Counted from the first letter of the stretch, positions 1 to 9,442 are shown. The stretch is 64,000 nucleotides of DNA from Pelagomonas calceolata (GCA_918797485.1 CAKKNE010000004.1:2914001-2978000); one strand, 5' to 3'. The notes: generated by a model from the sequence alone, not told the origin. Translations and numbers: made by a program.

Positions 1-649
1 TCGCCGGGCTGTTCGACCGCGAAGGCGGGCCGTCCGAGGCGTCGGTTCTAGGAGACCCGCAGAGGCCCATGGCGCCGGCTAATTCATCCGCTGGCGTCGG
101 CCCGGCGACGCCCGACGGCGGCGAGCTCACCTCGACGCGGTCGACGGTGATGTCGACGATGGGCGACTTGGGCGGCGGCGGCGGCGGGTCGCCGCGCGCG
201 AAGGCGTCGAGCAGCTCGACGACGTCTGTATGACCGTGGATCTTCGCGATCTCGCGCGCGAAGGCCGTCTCGGCGCCGCGCGAGAAGCCCCGCGCGAGGA
301 GCAGCGCGACGATGTCTGCGTGGCCGCCGCGCGCCGCCGTGTTCAACGCACTCAAACCAGATGTCGTCGGCGTCGCGATCGACGCCCCGCGCTCGATCAG
401 CAGCTCGCAGACGTCAAGCCGCCCGTTCTGGCAGGCGACGAGGAGCGGCGTCGTGCCGTCGCGCTCGCGGTCGACGGCGGCGCCCCGCAGCAGCAGGAGC
501 TTGGCGCACTGGTAGTGGCCGCCGGCACATGCGTACCACAGCGGGCTGCCCCCCGCCTCCCCCTCGTCGTCGACGCGGCAGCCCTCCGCGTCGAGGAGGC
601 GTCGCACGTCGTTCGTGCGGCCGCTGCGGGCGGCGGCGACGAGCTCCAT
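1..649 (-). CDS. ankyrin-repeat protein, 3' part beyond window
   Basis: The reading frame starts at the ATG at 649 (complement) and stays open to the first base of the window, about 216 codons, so the C-terminus is missing. Residues 1 to about 140 form four ankyrin-type repeats, recognisable by TPLLVAC, ALNTAARGGHADIVALLL and similar helices with the usual roughly 33-residue period. A proline run (six P) follows at about residue 155, then a low-complexity Ser/Pro-rich stretch. Ankyrin arrays bind proteins; nothing here points to a partner or an enzymatic domain. The next gene lies upstream on the same strand, and the intervening 213 bp hold a CTAG-bounded promoter motif. Family assignment is secure; function is unknown. 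Confidence 0.8.
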   Translation of the reverse strand, partial: MELVAAARSGRTNDVRRLLDAEGCRVDDEGEAGGSPLWYACAGGHYQCAKLLLLRGAAVDRERDGTTPLLVACQNGRLDVCELLIERGASIATPTTSGLSALNTAARGGHADIVALLLARGFSRGAETAFAREIAKIHGHTDVVELLDAFARGDPPPPPPKSPIVDITVDRVEVSSPPSGVAGPTPADELAGAMGLCGSPRTDASDGPPSRSNSPA

Positions 650-756
650 TCTTGTTTGACGGGGCAGCCCTAGGTTGCGTTCCTCCCCTTTTGGCTGTGA
701 TTTATCCTCGGGAGAGCACCCGGGAATCCGGATTTTCGGGAGAGTGGCAGAGCTCA

Positions 757-776
757 CTAGTGTGTCGACACGCTAG
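757..776. promoter_or_regulatory. CTAG-bounded upstream motif, copy 1
   Basis: CTAG, GTGTCGACAC core, CTAG. It lies 108 bp upstream of the ankyrin gene ATG. It belongs to the family described in the findings; the core is a perfect palindrome in this copy. Confidence 0.5.
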
Positions 777-810
777 CTCCGACCTACGACTTGATTAGAG
801 CTACTTGAGT

Positions 811-825
811 CCTAGCACCGTAACA
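811..825 (-). promoter_or_regulatory. TGTTACGGTGCTAGG motif, copy 1
   Basis: Reads CCTAGCACCGTAACA on the plus strand and sits just upstream (gene sense) of the CTAG-bounded motif at 757. The same 14-15-mer recurs near 37853 and 48388, each time upstream of a minus-strand gene. Confidence 0.4.
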
Positions 826-862
826 ATGTGCAGTACAGGAAGGTGGCTACACAAAAACAGAA

Positions 863-1591
863 TTACCCAGAACCAGCCTCGACCTCCGCCTTGCTCCGCT
901 CCATCACCCCCATGAGATCCGTCGCAGCCCTGACGACGGCACCCGGCGGCGCCTGGCCGCGGCCCTCGAGGAACTTGAGGTACGCGACGAACGCGTCGGC
1001 GGCGTCGCTCGCGCAGACGAAGCGCGCCCAGGCGTGCGGCGCGGCCGCGGCCTCGGCGCGCCGCGCGACCGCGCGGCCGAGGAGCGAGAACGTCTGCGAG
1101 TGGACCGCCATCTGCAAAAAAGCCGAGCGCCGCTCGTCGCCGTCGCAGGCGTCGCGCGCGACGGCGGGCGCCGGCAGCGCGAGCCGCACCTGCAGCGCGC
1201 GGTCCGCGTACTGGACCATGGCCGCGACGACGCTCTCGATCGACGCGTCCGGGATCGCGCCGCCGGCCAGCGCCGCCGCGAATCCAAACACCGCGCGGTC
1301 GTAGTAGCGCAGCACCGCGCGCCGGCCTGCGGCGTCGTCCGCCGGCGCGCGCGCGTCGAGCGCCACGGCCATCTTCGCGTCGCGCGTCGCCTCGAGGGCG
1401 CGGCCCCGGGCCGCCGACTTCGCGTCTCTTTCTGCGCGGCGCTGGGCCGCTTCGTCGTCGGTTGTGTCCGTGCCGTTCAGGACTTCCTGCAAAGCTTTTT
1501 CAGCGGCCGCATCGGTCACCTCTAGTGCGGCCATGGCGGCGCCCAGCTGACCTATCGGGGCGAGCAGCTCGTCCATTTGGTCGCGGTCCAT
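863..1591 (-). CDS. unknown helical protein, 242 aa
   Basis: A complete single-exon frame of 242 codons on the minus strand. The product is Ala-rich and predicted largely helical, with a charged segment at about residues 40-75 (many R, K, D and E) and no signal peptide, membrane span or cysteine cluster. I recognise no domain. The frame is bounded by intergenic stretches with promoter-type motifs on both sides (757-776 downstream of its stop, 1752-1774 upstream of its ATG), which supports it as a real gene. Antisense and shifted frames over the same bases read Arg/Ala-rich and look like shadows. It could be a structural or vesicle-associated helical protein, but that would be a guess. Confidence 0.6.
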   Translation of the reverse strand: MDRDQMDELLAPIGQLGAAMAALEVTDAAAEKALQEVLNGTDTTDDEAAQRRAERDAKSAARGRALEATRDAKMAVALDARAPADDAAGRRAVLRYYDRAVFGFAAALAGGAIPDASIESVVAAMVQYADRALQVRLALPAPAVARDACDGDERRSAFLQMAVHSQTFSLLGRAVARRAEAAAAPHAWARFVCASDAADAFVAYLKFLEGRGQAPPGAVVRAATDLMGVMERSKAEVEAGSG

Positions 1592-1919
1592 TGTTGTACA
1601 GGGGGCTCTGGCCTAGCTCCAGCTATGCGCTAAGGCTTCCAGCTGGACGCGGAGCAGCTAAGTAGCGTTGCTGTCGCCTGCCTGACAACGCCGAAGAGTG
1701 CGCGCTTCCTGTCCTGCCTACAAAAAGCGCCGGCGCCGTGATTTTCTCGCGCTAGCGACACAGTAAGACACTAGGAAGCGAAGCGCTTTTGGGCAAAGGA
1801 GCTGTTAAAGAAGCAGTTACGCGCGTGAAAACGCGCCACGCAGCGTCTCTACAGCAGCGCTACAAACGCAGGAAACCGCGACAAAGACGCGAAAGGCAGC
1901 GCACGAGCACCCTTGCAGC
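1592..1919. other. divergent promoter region
   Basis: This 328-bp gap separates the 5' ends of the unknown minus-strand gene and the plus-strand aspartokinase gene. It holds one CTAG-bounded motif (1752-1774). I see no further gene, tRNA or repeat in it. Confidence 0.5.
1752..1774. promoter_or_regulatory. CTAG-bounded upstream motif, copy 2
   Basis: On the minus strand it begins CTAGTGTCTTAC and ends GTCGCTAG. It lies about 145 bp upstream of the aspartokinase ATG and about 160 bp upstream of the opposing gene. Confidence 0.5.
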
Positions 1920-3527
1920 ATGGCCAAGACCAGTGCTTCCGCACTCGTTTGGGCCCTCGCGGCCGCGCGCGGATGGGCGCTCGTGGCGCCGAGCGCCGCG
2001 AACCACAAGACGCGCCTGCCCCCTTTACAAATGGGCGACTGGGCCGAGGCGAACGCCGCGAAGGCGCTGGACGCGCAGAAACGCATCGTAATGAAGTTCG
2101 GAGGGTCCTCCATCAGAGACGCGGAACGCGTCACGCACGTCGCCGATCTCATAGCGTCCAAAATTAGAGAAGGATTCACTCCGGCCGTGGTTGTGAGTGC
2201 CATGGGGACCACTACGAATGAGTTAGAAAGGGCCGGAGCGTTAGCTTTGGTCGATGGCATTGTTAGAGTAGACGAGATGCGCAAATTACATTTAGAAGTC
2301 TTGGATGAGCTCGAACTCCCAGCAAACGTGGGCTATGAGGTGAGACAACTACTCAGAGAGCTCGAATCGCTCTTAGATGGCGTGAGCATGGTCAGGGAAC
2401 TCACGCCGCGAACGAAGGACCTTTTAGTCAGTTTTGGAGAAAGGATGAGTTGTCGGATTGTGGCAGGCCAATTGAAGGAAGCTCATGACATCACGGCAGT
2501 CCCGATCGAAGCCTGGAATATAGGGTTAAGGACGGAGGGCGGCCACGGCGAAGCGCGGGTCGACGAGGAGTGTTACGACGACATCGCGCGAGCGTTGCGG
2601 TCGTCCATCGTCGAGCGGAACGAGGTACCAGTTATCACTGGTTATGTAGGGCACGACGCGGATGGTAGAGTTACGACTCTCGGTAGAGGTGGTAGCGATT
2701 TGACAGCTACTACATTGGCAAGAGCAGGGGCATCAGAGACACAGGAACCGCTCTTTGCGGAGGTCCAGGTCTGGAAGGACGTCGACGGTCTCATGTCTGC
2801 GGATCCGAAAGTCGTGTCGAACTCCGTCAACGTGCCCTTCGCTACCTATGAAGAAGCGGCGGAATTAGCTTATTTCGGGGCGTCTATTCTACATCCCACG
2901 GCTCTGAGACCGGCTCAAGTAGGGCAGTGTCCCGTTCGTATCAAAAATTCGTACAACCCGGACCATCCTGGTACGCTCATTGCCTCTCCGTCGAAGATCG
3001 ACGAGGAGCGGTCGCTGAAATCGTTAGAAAGGCCCGCATTGACGGCGATCACGGCGAAACGAGGCGTGACACTCGTGGATATTAGTTCTTCAAGGATGCT
3101 GGGCCAGCCCGGGTTTCTCGCGGCGATCTTCGAGGTCTTCGAGACGGACGGGGTCTCGGTGGATGTGGTGGCTACTTCCGAAGTTTCAGTCAGTCTGACG
3201 CTCGACCCCAAAGCTCATCTCGGCGACGAAGCTAAAAGATTTTTGTCGCCCAAGGGTCTGAAGCGCCTCGAGGACATCGCGCGCGTCGACGTGCGCGACG
3301 GGCGGGCCATCGTGTCCTTCATCGCGGACGTGGCTCGGTCCACAGAGTTGATCGCGCGCGTCTTCACGGTCCTCGCGCAGCGCGGAGTGAAAGTGGAGAT
3401 GCTGAGCCAGGGCGCGTCCAAGGTCAACATTTCATTAGTGGTCTTGGACGCCGACGCCGAGGAAGCTCTACGCATCATCCACGACGAGTTCTTTTCGACA
3501 TCGAAGGAGGCGGTCGCGTCGCGCTAA
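1920..3527 (+). CDS. aspartokinase, predicted plastid-targeted
   Basis: Phosphorylates L-aspartate to aspartyl-4-phosphate, the first step towards lysine, threonine and methionine. The 535-residue product has the amino-acid-kinase motif KFGGSS at residues 59-64, further conserved kinase segments (GRGGSDLTAT, VWKDVDGLMSADP), and two C-terminal ACT domains at about 375-430 and 455-510, the usual sites of feedback control by lysine or threonine. The first 20 or so residues are a hydrophobic signal-type segment followed by ALVAPSA, an ASAFAP-like cleavage site, so plastid import across the four membranes of a secondary plastid is likely. The ATG at 1920 is chosen because it yields this presequence. 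The last 60 coding bases overlap the tail of the convergent dephospho-CoA kinase gene. It is monofunctional: no homoserine dehydrogenase domain follows. Confidence 0.93.
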   Translation: MAKTSASALVWALAAARGWALVAPSAANHKTRLPPLQMGDWAEANAAKALDAQKRIVMKFGGSSIRDAERVTHVADLIASKIREGFTPAVVVSAMGTTTNELERAGALALVDGIVRVDEMRKLHLEVLDELELPANVGYEVRQLLRELESLLDGVSMVRELTPRTKDLLVSFGERMSCRIVAGQLKEAHDITAVPIEAWNIGLRTEGGHGEARVDEECYDDIARALRSSIVERNEVPVITGYVGHDADGRVTTLGRGGSDLTATTLARAGASETQEPLFAEVQVWKDVDGLMSADPKVVSNSVNVPFATYEEAAELAYFGASILHPTALRPAQVGQCPVRIKNSYNPDHPGTLIASPSKIDEERSLKSLERPALTAITAKRGVTLVDISSSRMLGQPGFLAAIFEVFETDGVSVDVVATSEVSVSLTLDPKAHLGDEAKRFLSPKGLKRLEDIARVDVRDGRAIVSFIADVARSTELIARVFTVLAQRGVKVEMLSQGASKVNISLVVLDADAEEALRIIHDEFFSTSKEAVASR

Positions 3528-4190
3528 GTAAGAGAATGTATAGATTAGTACTGCCACGAAGATGAATCCGGGAAGGGACACGAAGTACCGCCTCCTCGCT
3601 CTTTTTTGTAAACGTGGGAGGACGCCCCTTTCCAATAGTGCGTGCAGCGCGACTTTGGAGGTGTCGTTTTGTAGAGCGACGTCGCATCTATCCAATTTCA
3701 GCGCGAGGGGCATCTGCGCGTCGATGCGCTTCTTTGCGGCCTCTTCATCAATGTTGTCTCTATTCATAACGCGTCGCAGCTGCGTCTCGGGCGCCGCGGC
3801 GACGACAATTGATAAAGCGCAGATTTTGTCGAGCTTGAACTCGAAGAGCAGCGGCGCATCCAGAATCACCAAAGACGTGCCGACACAGAAGTGATAGCCG
3901 ATGGCCTGGATCAGCGTTTTCGCAATAAAGGGCCGCATGACGGCGTCGAGCTTCCTTCTTTTCGCGACGTCGCCGAAGATGGCCGCGCCGAGCGCCGCGC
4001 GGTCCAATGTGCCATTCTTCACGACGCCGGGGAAGGCCCGGTCGAGCGCCCGCGTGCACCGCGTGCCCGGTTTCTGCAGGTCGTGCACGAGCTGGTCGCA
4101 GTCGATCACCTCAACATTTTGGGAGCGGAACCAGGCGGTGACCGTGGACTTGCCCGTGGCTATTCCTCCGGTTAAGCCGACTAGCAGCAT
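3468..4190 (-). CDS. dephospho-CoA kinase with C-terminal membrane anchor
   Basis: Catalyses the last step of coenzyme A synthesis, ATP-dependent 3'-phosphorylation of dephospho-CoA. Starting at the ATG at 4190 gives 240 residues, close to the usual family size; an in-frame ATG at 4331 would add 47 residues without homology. The P-loop GGIATGKS lies at residues 8-15, VIDCDQLVHDLQKPG follows, and the lid/CoA region includes LDAPLLFE. A hydrophobic stretch near residues 205-223 is followed by a basic tail, suggesting anchoring to a membrane by the C-terminus, as in some eukaryotic members. The stop codon lies inside the aspartokinase frame, so the two convergent coding regions share 60 bp. Upstream is a divergent promoter shared with the dynamin gene. 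Confidence 0.9.
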   Translation of the reverse strand: MLLVGLTGGIATGKSTVTAWFRSQNVEVIDCDQLVHDLQKPGTRCTRALDRAFPGVVKNGTLDRAALGAAIFGDVAKRRKLDAVMRPFIAKTLIQAIGYHFCVGTSLVILDAPLLFEFKLDKICALSIVVAAAPETQLRRVMNRDNIDEEAAKKRIDAQMPLALKLDRCDVALQNDTSKVALHALLERGVLPRLQKRARRRYFVSLPGFIFVAVLIYTFSYLARRDRLLRCRKELVVDDA

Positions 4191-4630
4191 CTCTGCTGGC
4201 TGCTTGTGTGCTGCGGAGTGTTGCTGAGTGAGTGCTGCACAGGCGGTGTGAGGTCTTGTCGATGGCGTGAAGCGCTGCTGACCGGTCGACAGGGTCCAGT
4301 ACGCTTCAGAAACGATTCGAATCGTCTTCAAGGCCCACCGTTATAGCCCAAAAACCAAGGGCCTGAGCTCAGTGATCTAGCGTACCGACACACTAGCTCA
4401 GTTTTCATACTAGAAACCTGTTTTGGCCGCGGCATTTGCGCGGAGCCCTCCACCGTGTGGCAGACCCTCGCGAACACCTGGCACGCTGTGAACGACGCAG
4501 CGGTTGTAGCCGTCGCAGCGAGACGCCTCACGCGGTCCACAAAGACCAGCGCGAGCCGCATAACTCCTGTTCTACATCTAGTCGTTGGACCCGCGATCGG
4601 GACCCACAGCCCCCGTTAGGCAAAAACACA
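4191..4630. other. divergent promoter region
   Basis: These 440 bp lie between the 5' ends of the dephospho-CoA kinase and dynamin genes. They contain one CTAG-bounded motif (4377-4396). I find no other gene; the open frames crossing it have no recognisable content. Confidence 0.5.
4377..4396. promoter_or_regulatory. CTAG-bounded upstream motif, copy 3
   Basis: The minus-strand reading begins CTAGTGTGTCGG and ends TACGCTAG, differing from copy 1 at only a few positions. It lies about 190 bp upstream of the kinase ATG and 235 bp upstream of the dynamin ATG. Confidence 0.5.
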
Positions 4631-7080
4631 ATGGCCACGCCCCAACAACCGACGCGCGTTGTCGACGGTGCCGTTGTCGACACGCTCGCGCGGCTCCAGC
4701 AGCTCGCCGCGACGCTCGGCGCCACCGACGCGCTCGATTCGCTACCCCAGATTGTGGTCTTAGGCAGCCAATCAGCAGGCAAGTCCTCGACGATCGAATC
4801 GTTGGTAGGATTGTCCTTTTTACCTCGAGGCACGGGCATCGTGACGCGCTGCCCCCTCTTGTTACATTTAAGGCCGAGGGACACGGGGCCGGCGGATTAT
4901 GGGGTGTTCGGGCATGGGGGCGGCGCCCCGATCAGTGACATGGAGGCTATCAGAGCGGAGATCGAGGCGCAGACGGCGAGATTAGCTGGCGATGAAAAAG
5001 ACATTTGTGCTACTCCTATTGTTTTGAGATTGCACGTGGCCGGCGCTCCCTCCTTAACGTTGGTGGACCTACCCGGTGTCACAAGGGTTCCAGTCCGAGG
5101 CCAGCCCGACGATATTGGCGAGAAGATCAAGCGGTTGTGCCAGCAGTTCGCGCGGAACCCACGAGCCGTATTACTTTGTGTGAGTGCGGCGAACGCTGAT
5201 TTGGCTACGTCCGAGGCGTTAGTGTTGGCGAGAGAAGTAGATCGGGCCGGCGATCGCACCATCGGCGTGCTCACGAAGACCGACCTGATGGACCCCGGGA
5301 CGGACTGCGCGTCGATTCTGCGAAACGAGGTCTTTCCTTTGAGATTGGGCTACGTCGCTGTGGTTTGTAGGGGCCAGCGCGATTTGGACGAGGGCGGGAC
5401 TGTTGCGGCAGCGCAATCCAGGGAGCGGACGTTCTTCGCGAATCATGAAGTGTACGGTGCGCCTCGCCATCGAGAGTTGCTGGAACGGAGCTGCGGCATC
5501 GCCGTGCTGGCGCAGAAGCTCTCAGCTTTGTTAGTGGCAGCTACTCGAGAAGCGGCGCCTCATTTAAGACAGGCGTGTCGGGCGCGGCTCGACCAGGTCG
5601 AGAGCCGTGTGGAAATCACACCATCGACGCGACGTTGTCGCCGTGACCGCGTCGGTTCGATGGAACCTCACTGGTTGAATTTACACAGGTGGAGAGCCGC
5701 GCGGCGCAGCTGGGCGAGGAGGACTCGACGGGCGATCCCGCCCGAGTCGTCCTAGAGGCCGTTTTATTATACGCGAAGACGTACGCGACGCTGGCGCGCG
5801 ACGGGGCCGTCGGCGACGCGCGGTGGCTCGGGAATAGCGGCGACGCCGAGCTAAGGGGTGCTGCTCGACTCGCCCACGTCTTTGAACGCGTCTTCGCGGC
5901 GTCGCTGGCGAAGGCCGATCCGTTGGACGGTATTTCGGACGACGACGTGCGAGCCTGTCTGCTGGCGACGTCGGGTGCGTCGCCCGCGCTCTTCGCGCCC
6001 GAAAAGGCCTTCTACGCCTTGGTGCGGCAGCAGATTCAAAGACTGAGGGACCCGGGCCTGGAGTGCGTCGACCTGGTCTGCAGGGAATTGGAAAATTGCG
6101 CGGCACACGTGGCCGAGCCGCCCGTGGCGGACCAGAACGACGTGGTAGGCGCGGTGCCGGCGCCGTTAGCTCGATTGCGCCGGGCGCCGCGACTGCGAGG
6201 CGCGGTCCGCGAGGCCGTCGTCGAGATTGTACGGAAGGAAAAGGACGGCGCCAAGGAACGGGTCGCAGATTTAGTGGCTTGTGAACTCCAACACATCAAC
6301 ACGCGGCATCCGGACTTCGTGGCGGCTCTGTCGGACGTCACTGTTAGATTAGGTTGCCTCTCGGCGCCGTCGGCGGACTTCTCCGACGACGACATCGAGG
6401 ATAGAAGGATCGAGGAGGAGGAGCTCGAGGACACTTCCCCTGCTGAGCCCGAGCGGCGCGGCTGGTTCGGCGGGCTGCGGGGCGACTCCGTGACGCCGCC
6501 GCGGCGGTCGAATCGCCGCGAGTCGTTCGTGCTGAAGGATCAGCTCAAGCCGCGGCCCTACCAGAAGCCGCGGAAAGTCAAAGCGGATCCTTCTCATGTG
6601 GATGTGGTCAAGGCTCTAGTGCGGGCCTACTTCTCCGTCGTGCGCAAGACCTTCTGCGACCTCGTGCCCAAGATTGTGATGACCCACGTTGTCCACAAAG
6701 TTGAAGAGAAGATGCAGGCGACCCTCGTGGGTAGAGTTGCGGGCGCGGAGCACGCCGCTCTCTTGGAGGAGGACGCCGCCACCGCCCAAGAGAGAAGGGA
6801 GACGGCTCGGGCGCGCGACGGTTTGAGGGATGCGCTCCGCTTGCTCGACGACGTCCAGCACGCGCAGACGCCCGTGCGACACAGGGAGCGCGCGGACTCG
6901 CTCGAGGGCGGCTCGAGTCCCGCGCCGCTCACGCACAACAATGTTTCTACAAGAAGGCGGGACCGGTCGCCGGGGCCGCAGGGCTTCGCGCCTTCTCCCT
7001 CAAAGACGCCGCCGCGGAAGGGTGGCATCTCGGGCCTCGTCGCCGCGCGCAAGGAGAACTTCATGCGTGGGCGGCGCTGA
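4631..7080 (+). CDS. dynamin-family GTPase (DRP-like)
   Basis: Two exons, 4631-5596 and 5689-7080, give 785 residues. The GTPase domain shows P-loop GSQSAGKSS at about 45-53, the DLPG switch II motif at about 147 and TKTD at about 215. A helical middle region follows, and a GTPase effector domain at about 624-710. Between the middle and effector regions lies a variable acidic/basic segment in place of a PH domain, as in organelle-dividing dynamin-related proteins. Such proteins polymerise around membranes and constrict them; mitochondrial, peroxisomal or plastid division are all possible here. The 92-nt intron joins codons in phase 0 (LDQ|VESR). Its splicing is inferred because the downstream frame continues the dynamin homology and the ends match the introner family. 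Confidence 0.9.
5605..5688 (+). mobile_element. diverged introner in dynamin gene
   Basis: An 84-bp element starting CCGTGTGGAAATC and ending TTGAATTTACACAG. It is flanked by GTCGAGAG (5597-5604) and GTGGAGAG (5689-5696), an 8-bp target duplication with one mismatch. The intron is 5597-5688: the 5' duplication supplies the GT donor and the element's end supplies the AG acceptor. It resembles the longer copies at 29729 and 57820 but is internally shortened, suggesting an older insertion. Confidence 0.8.
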
Positions 7081-7144
7081 TCCCTCTATTCCCTTCTCCC
7101 ATCGAGTAAGAGTATTGCTTATGAACAGGGGGTAATAGTATGTA

Positions 7145-9038
7145 TCAGAAGTCCTCCGGCGCCACGTGGACGACCTTCGTGTTTTCGAACTCCTCCTCCG
7201 CCATCATCGCGCCGAAGCGGTCGAAGTAAACGATGACGACTATCATGTAGCACAGCGGCAGAGCGATCATCGCGCCGAGGTCGAGGTAACCCGCGACTCG
7301 ACGGGCAACAATCTCGGACGAGTCGCTCAGCTCGTGCTCCGTTACCAAGTCCTCCAGGCGCACGTTGGCGCCGAGACTCGCACCGCCGCCGCTCGGGGCC
7401 TCCTGGGCCTCCTCGTCGTCGCCGCCGGCTTCGGTGCCAGGGTCCGCAGGAACAACGCGGCGCCTCAGACCGGGACTGCTTAGCATGAGCGTCTCAGCGT
7501 CGCTACTCACATCTTTCCTATCGATGGCCGCTTGGACGCGCCGCAGGACGAAGTCCTTCCGGCGTTTTCTCTCGAGCTTCACAAAGGGCGCGAGCATGAG
7601 TCCAATAATTGGCGAGTGATAGGCCGCGAGACCGTCCGTCTGATAGATGTCTCCCACCAAATCATACCAGACTGGCAGCGTTATGCTCTGCCCGTGAAGC
7701 GATTCCAATTTCTTTCGGAGCTTGAAAAACTTGGCCGAAGGCAGTCCCAACTTTTTGACCGCCTCTTCGACCTCTTTCTTATCGAGCACGCCGCTGTGGT
7801 CGTGGTCCGCCTTGACGAAGGCGCTCACCAGCTCATGCTCGCTCATCACGCCAGTCGAGGTCTTCACGCCGTAGAGCGACACCGACAGCACGGAGACGGC
7901 GAGTGTAGCCCAGGAGAACGAAAACGAGATGACGTGGAGCATGGAGATGATGGTCATATTACCCGTCTTTGGCAGCACCTCGAACGCGACAATATAGATC
8001 GCGGCGCTCGTGAGCAGACACGTGATACCTGCGTGACGTCGGCGGGTGACGCCATCCCCGCGAGACGTCAGCAATTTTAATTTCAAGGACGCCGGGTCGC
8101 ACCGAGCGAGATCCGCTCCCCAGACTGGGGGTTCGCAACGAATGCCAGGAATCCCGCCAACGTGGTCAGTATCATCGGCACGACGAGGCCGTAATTGTAT
8201 GTTTCGCTGTGGCGCCGCATTCGAAACTTGTACTTTATTATCGGGTAGGGCTCAGGACAGCAATCGTAAAAGCCATCAACAGCCGCGGTCCGTACCTCCA
8301 CTAAATCGAACTCAGGATTCGGCTGGTACGACTCAGCGAATTTGAAGGGTATGGGTTCGTCTCCCCCTCTAGGCTTGATGTCGACCTGTAAGCCGTGCAT
8401 ACTCCAGCTGCCGAATTCGAACGTACATTCCTGCTGATCGAAGGGGAACGTCCGAGGCTTCATGGGGCAGGGTAATCTCGATTCGACGGGCACGGACCGG
8501 GCGACATAGCCGCTCGAGTAGACGTTCGGCTGGACGCCCCCAGGCACCTGAAATACGCTTTCCACAGCATCGTAGATGATGGTGTCTGGGATCCAGATCT
8601 GCTTGTGCTCGTCGTTGCCTGCGTGGATCAGTTTTTTCACGCCGACGAGCAGACGCGAAGTTAGTTCTACGCCGCGGCGGTACCGAAGAACGTGAGTTCC
8701 GTGATGCCGCCCCAGTCCGCAGGGTCCCACGCTAATCGAAGATCCGTCCACGAGTGCCGCCACCAGGAGAAGAATTGGATCTCCTGGTTAGTGGTGTCGA
8801 GCTTTTGGAATTGTTGCAGTGCCAACTGCACCGAGACGAGCGCTCCGCGCTCCGAACCAAAGCTCGGCGGTTGTACCGTCATGTCATAATTGGCGAGCAA
8901 GGCCTGTTTGAGCAGGGTCTCGTTCCTTTGCTTGTAGCATTCCGCATTTGTGCAGGTGGTATCGAGAGCTAGGCCGACGGGTCCCCCAGCATGCGCATGG
9001 GGCAGCCCCAGAAGGAGCAGCGCCCAGCTGGTCGCCAT
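7145..9038 (-). CDS. nicotinic-receptor-like Cys-loop channel with EF-hand, paralogue 1
   Basis: Three exons (9038-8684, 8618-8103, 8028-7145) give 584 residues. A signal peptide is followed by a ligand-binding domain with loop-D-like RLAWDP, loop A WIPDTI, a 13-residue Cys-loop (CPMK...FPFDQQEC, about 169-183) and loop C with vicinal cysteines, FYDCCPEPYP, near residue 240. M1 holds the conserved Pro. M2 reads GERISLG|ITCLLTSA, with E at -1', S2', T6', L9' and E20', the pattern of cation-selective nicotinic channels. After M3 comes a cytoplasmic loop with a canonical EF-hand (DHDHSGVLDKKE, about 363-374), then M4. Inferred role: ligand-gated cation channel at the cell surface or an internal membrane, possibly Ca2+-modulated. 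The second intron splits M2. The ATG at 9038 is chosen because it begins the signal peptide. Confidence 0.9.
8029..8102 (-). other. spliceosomal intron inside M2
   Basis: A 74-nt GT-AG intron, phase 1, between the codons for RISL and ITCLL. The paralogue at 48475-50288 reads straight through this site, which defines the boundaries. The ends do not resemble the introner family. Confidence 0.85.
8619..8683 (-). other. spliceosomal intron in ligand-binding domain
   Basis: A 65-nt GT-AG intron, phase 1, between LTFF and NDEHK. The paralogue has uninterrupted LTFFGHDEHK at this point. CTAAC and CTGAT in the intron could serve as branch sites. Confidence 0.85.
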
Positions 9039-9442
9039 GGTGTGCCAAGGGGCAGGATCCCACGTTTTTGACAGTTTTAGACGCAGCCTCCCAGAACACA
9101 CTCGCGAATCCCACGCTTTGACGACAGAGTTTGAGAGTTTGACGACAGGAATGGCGGCGCTGATGCGAGAGCGTGCGCGTGCGGGTCGCGCCGCGCGTAC
9201 ACGCGGCTTCAGCAAGTGTCAGCGAGGGTGATGTGATGATACGTACCTATGGAATGATGAGGATTTAAGGGAGCTGTTTGAAATGGCGCTGAATTGGCGC
9301 TGCACAAGCTGCCATTGCGGCCGCCACGACGAGAGGTGTGAAGCCGCGCGGGCAGCATAAGTGCGCTGCCCGGACAGCGTTTCATCGAGCGACGCGACGA
9401 ACCAATACGACTTTGCAATTGTGATATGGCAGCGCATGGATA
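9039..9442. other. divergent intergenic region
   Basis: These 404 bp separate the 5' ends of the channel gene and the multi-pass membrane protein gene. I see no CTAG-bounded motif, gene or repeat here. Confidence 0.4.

Noticed and set aside
7145-9038. Animal contamination as the source of the nicotinic-like genes
   Set aside because: Both copies are embedded among typical algal genes, in the same base composition and short-intron style, and share the unusual EF-hand; contamination does not explain two separated loci in one contig.
8083-9215. Paralogue-1 channel as two or three broken genes
   Set aside because: Frame breaks coincide with GT-AG introns in phase 1, and the paralogue at 48475 is continuous over both sites, so it is a normal spliced gene.
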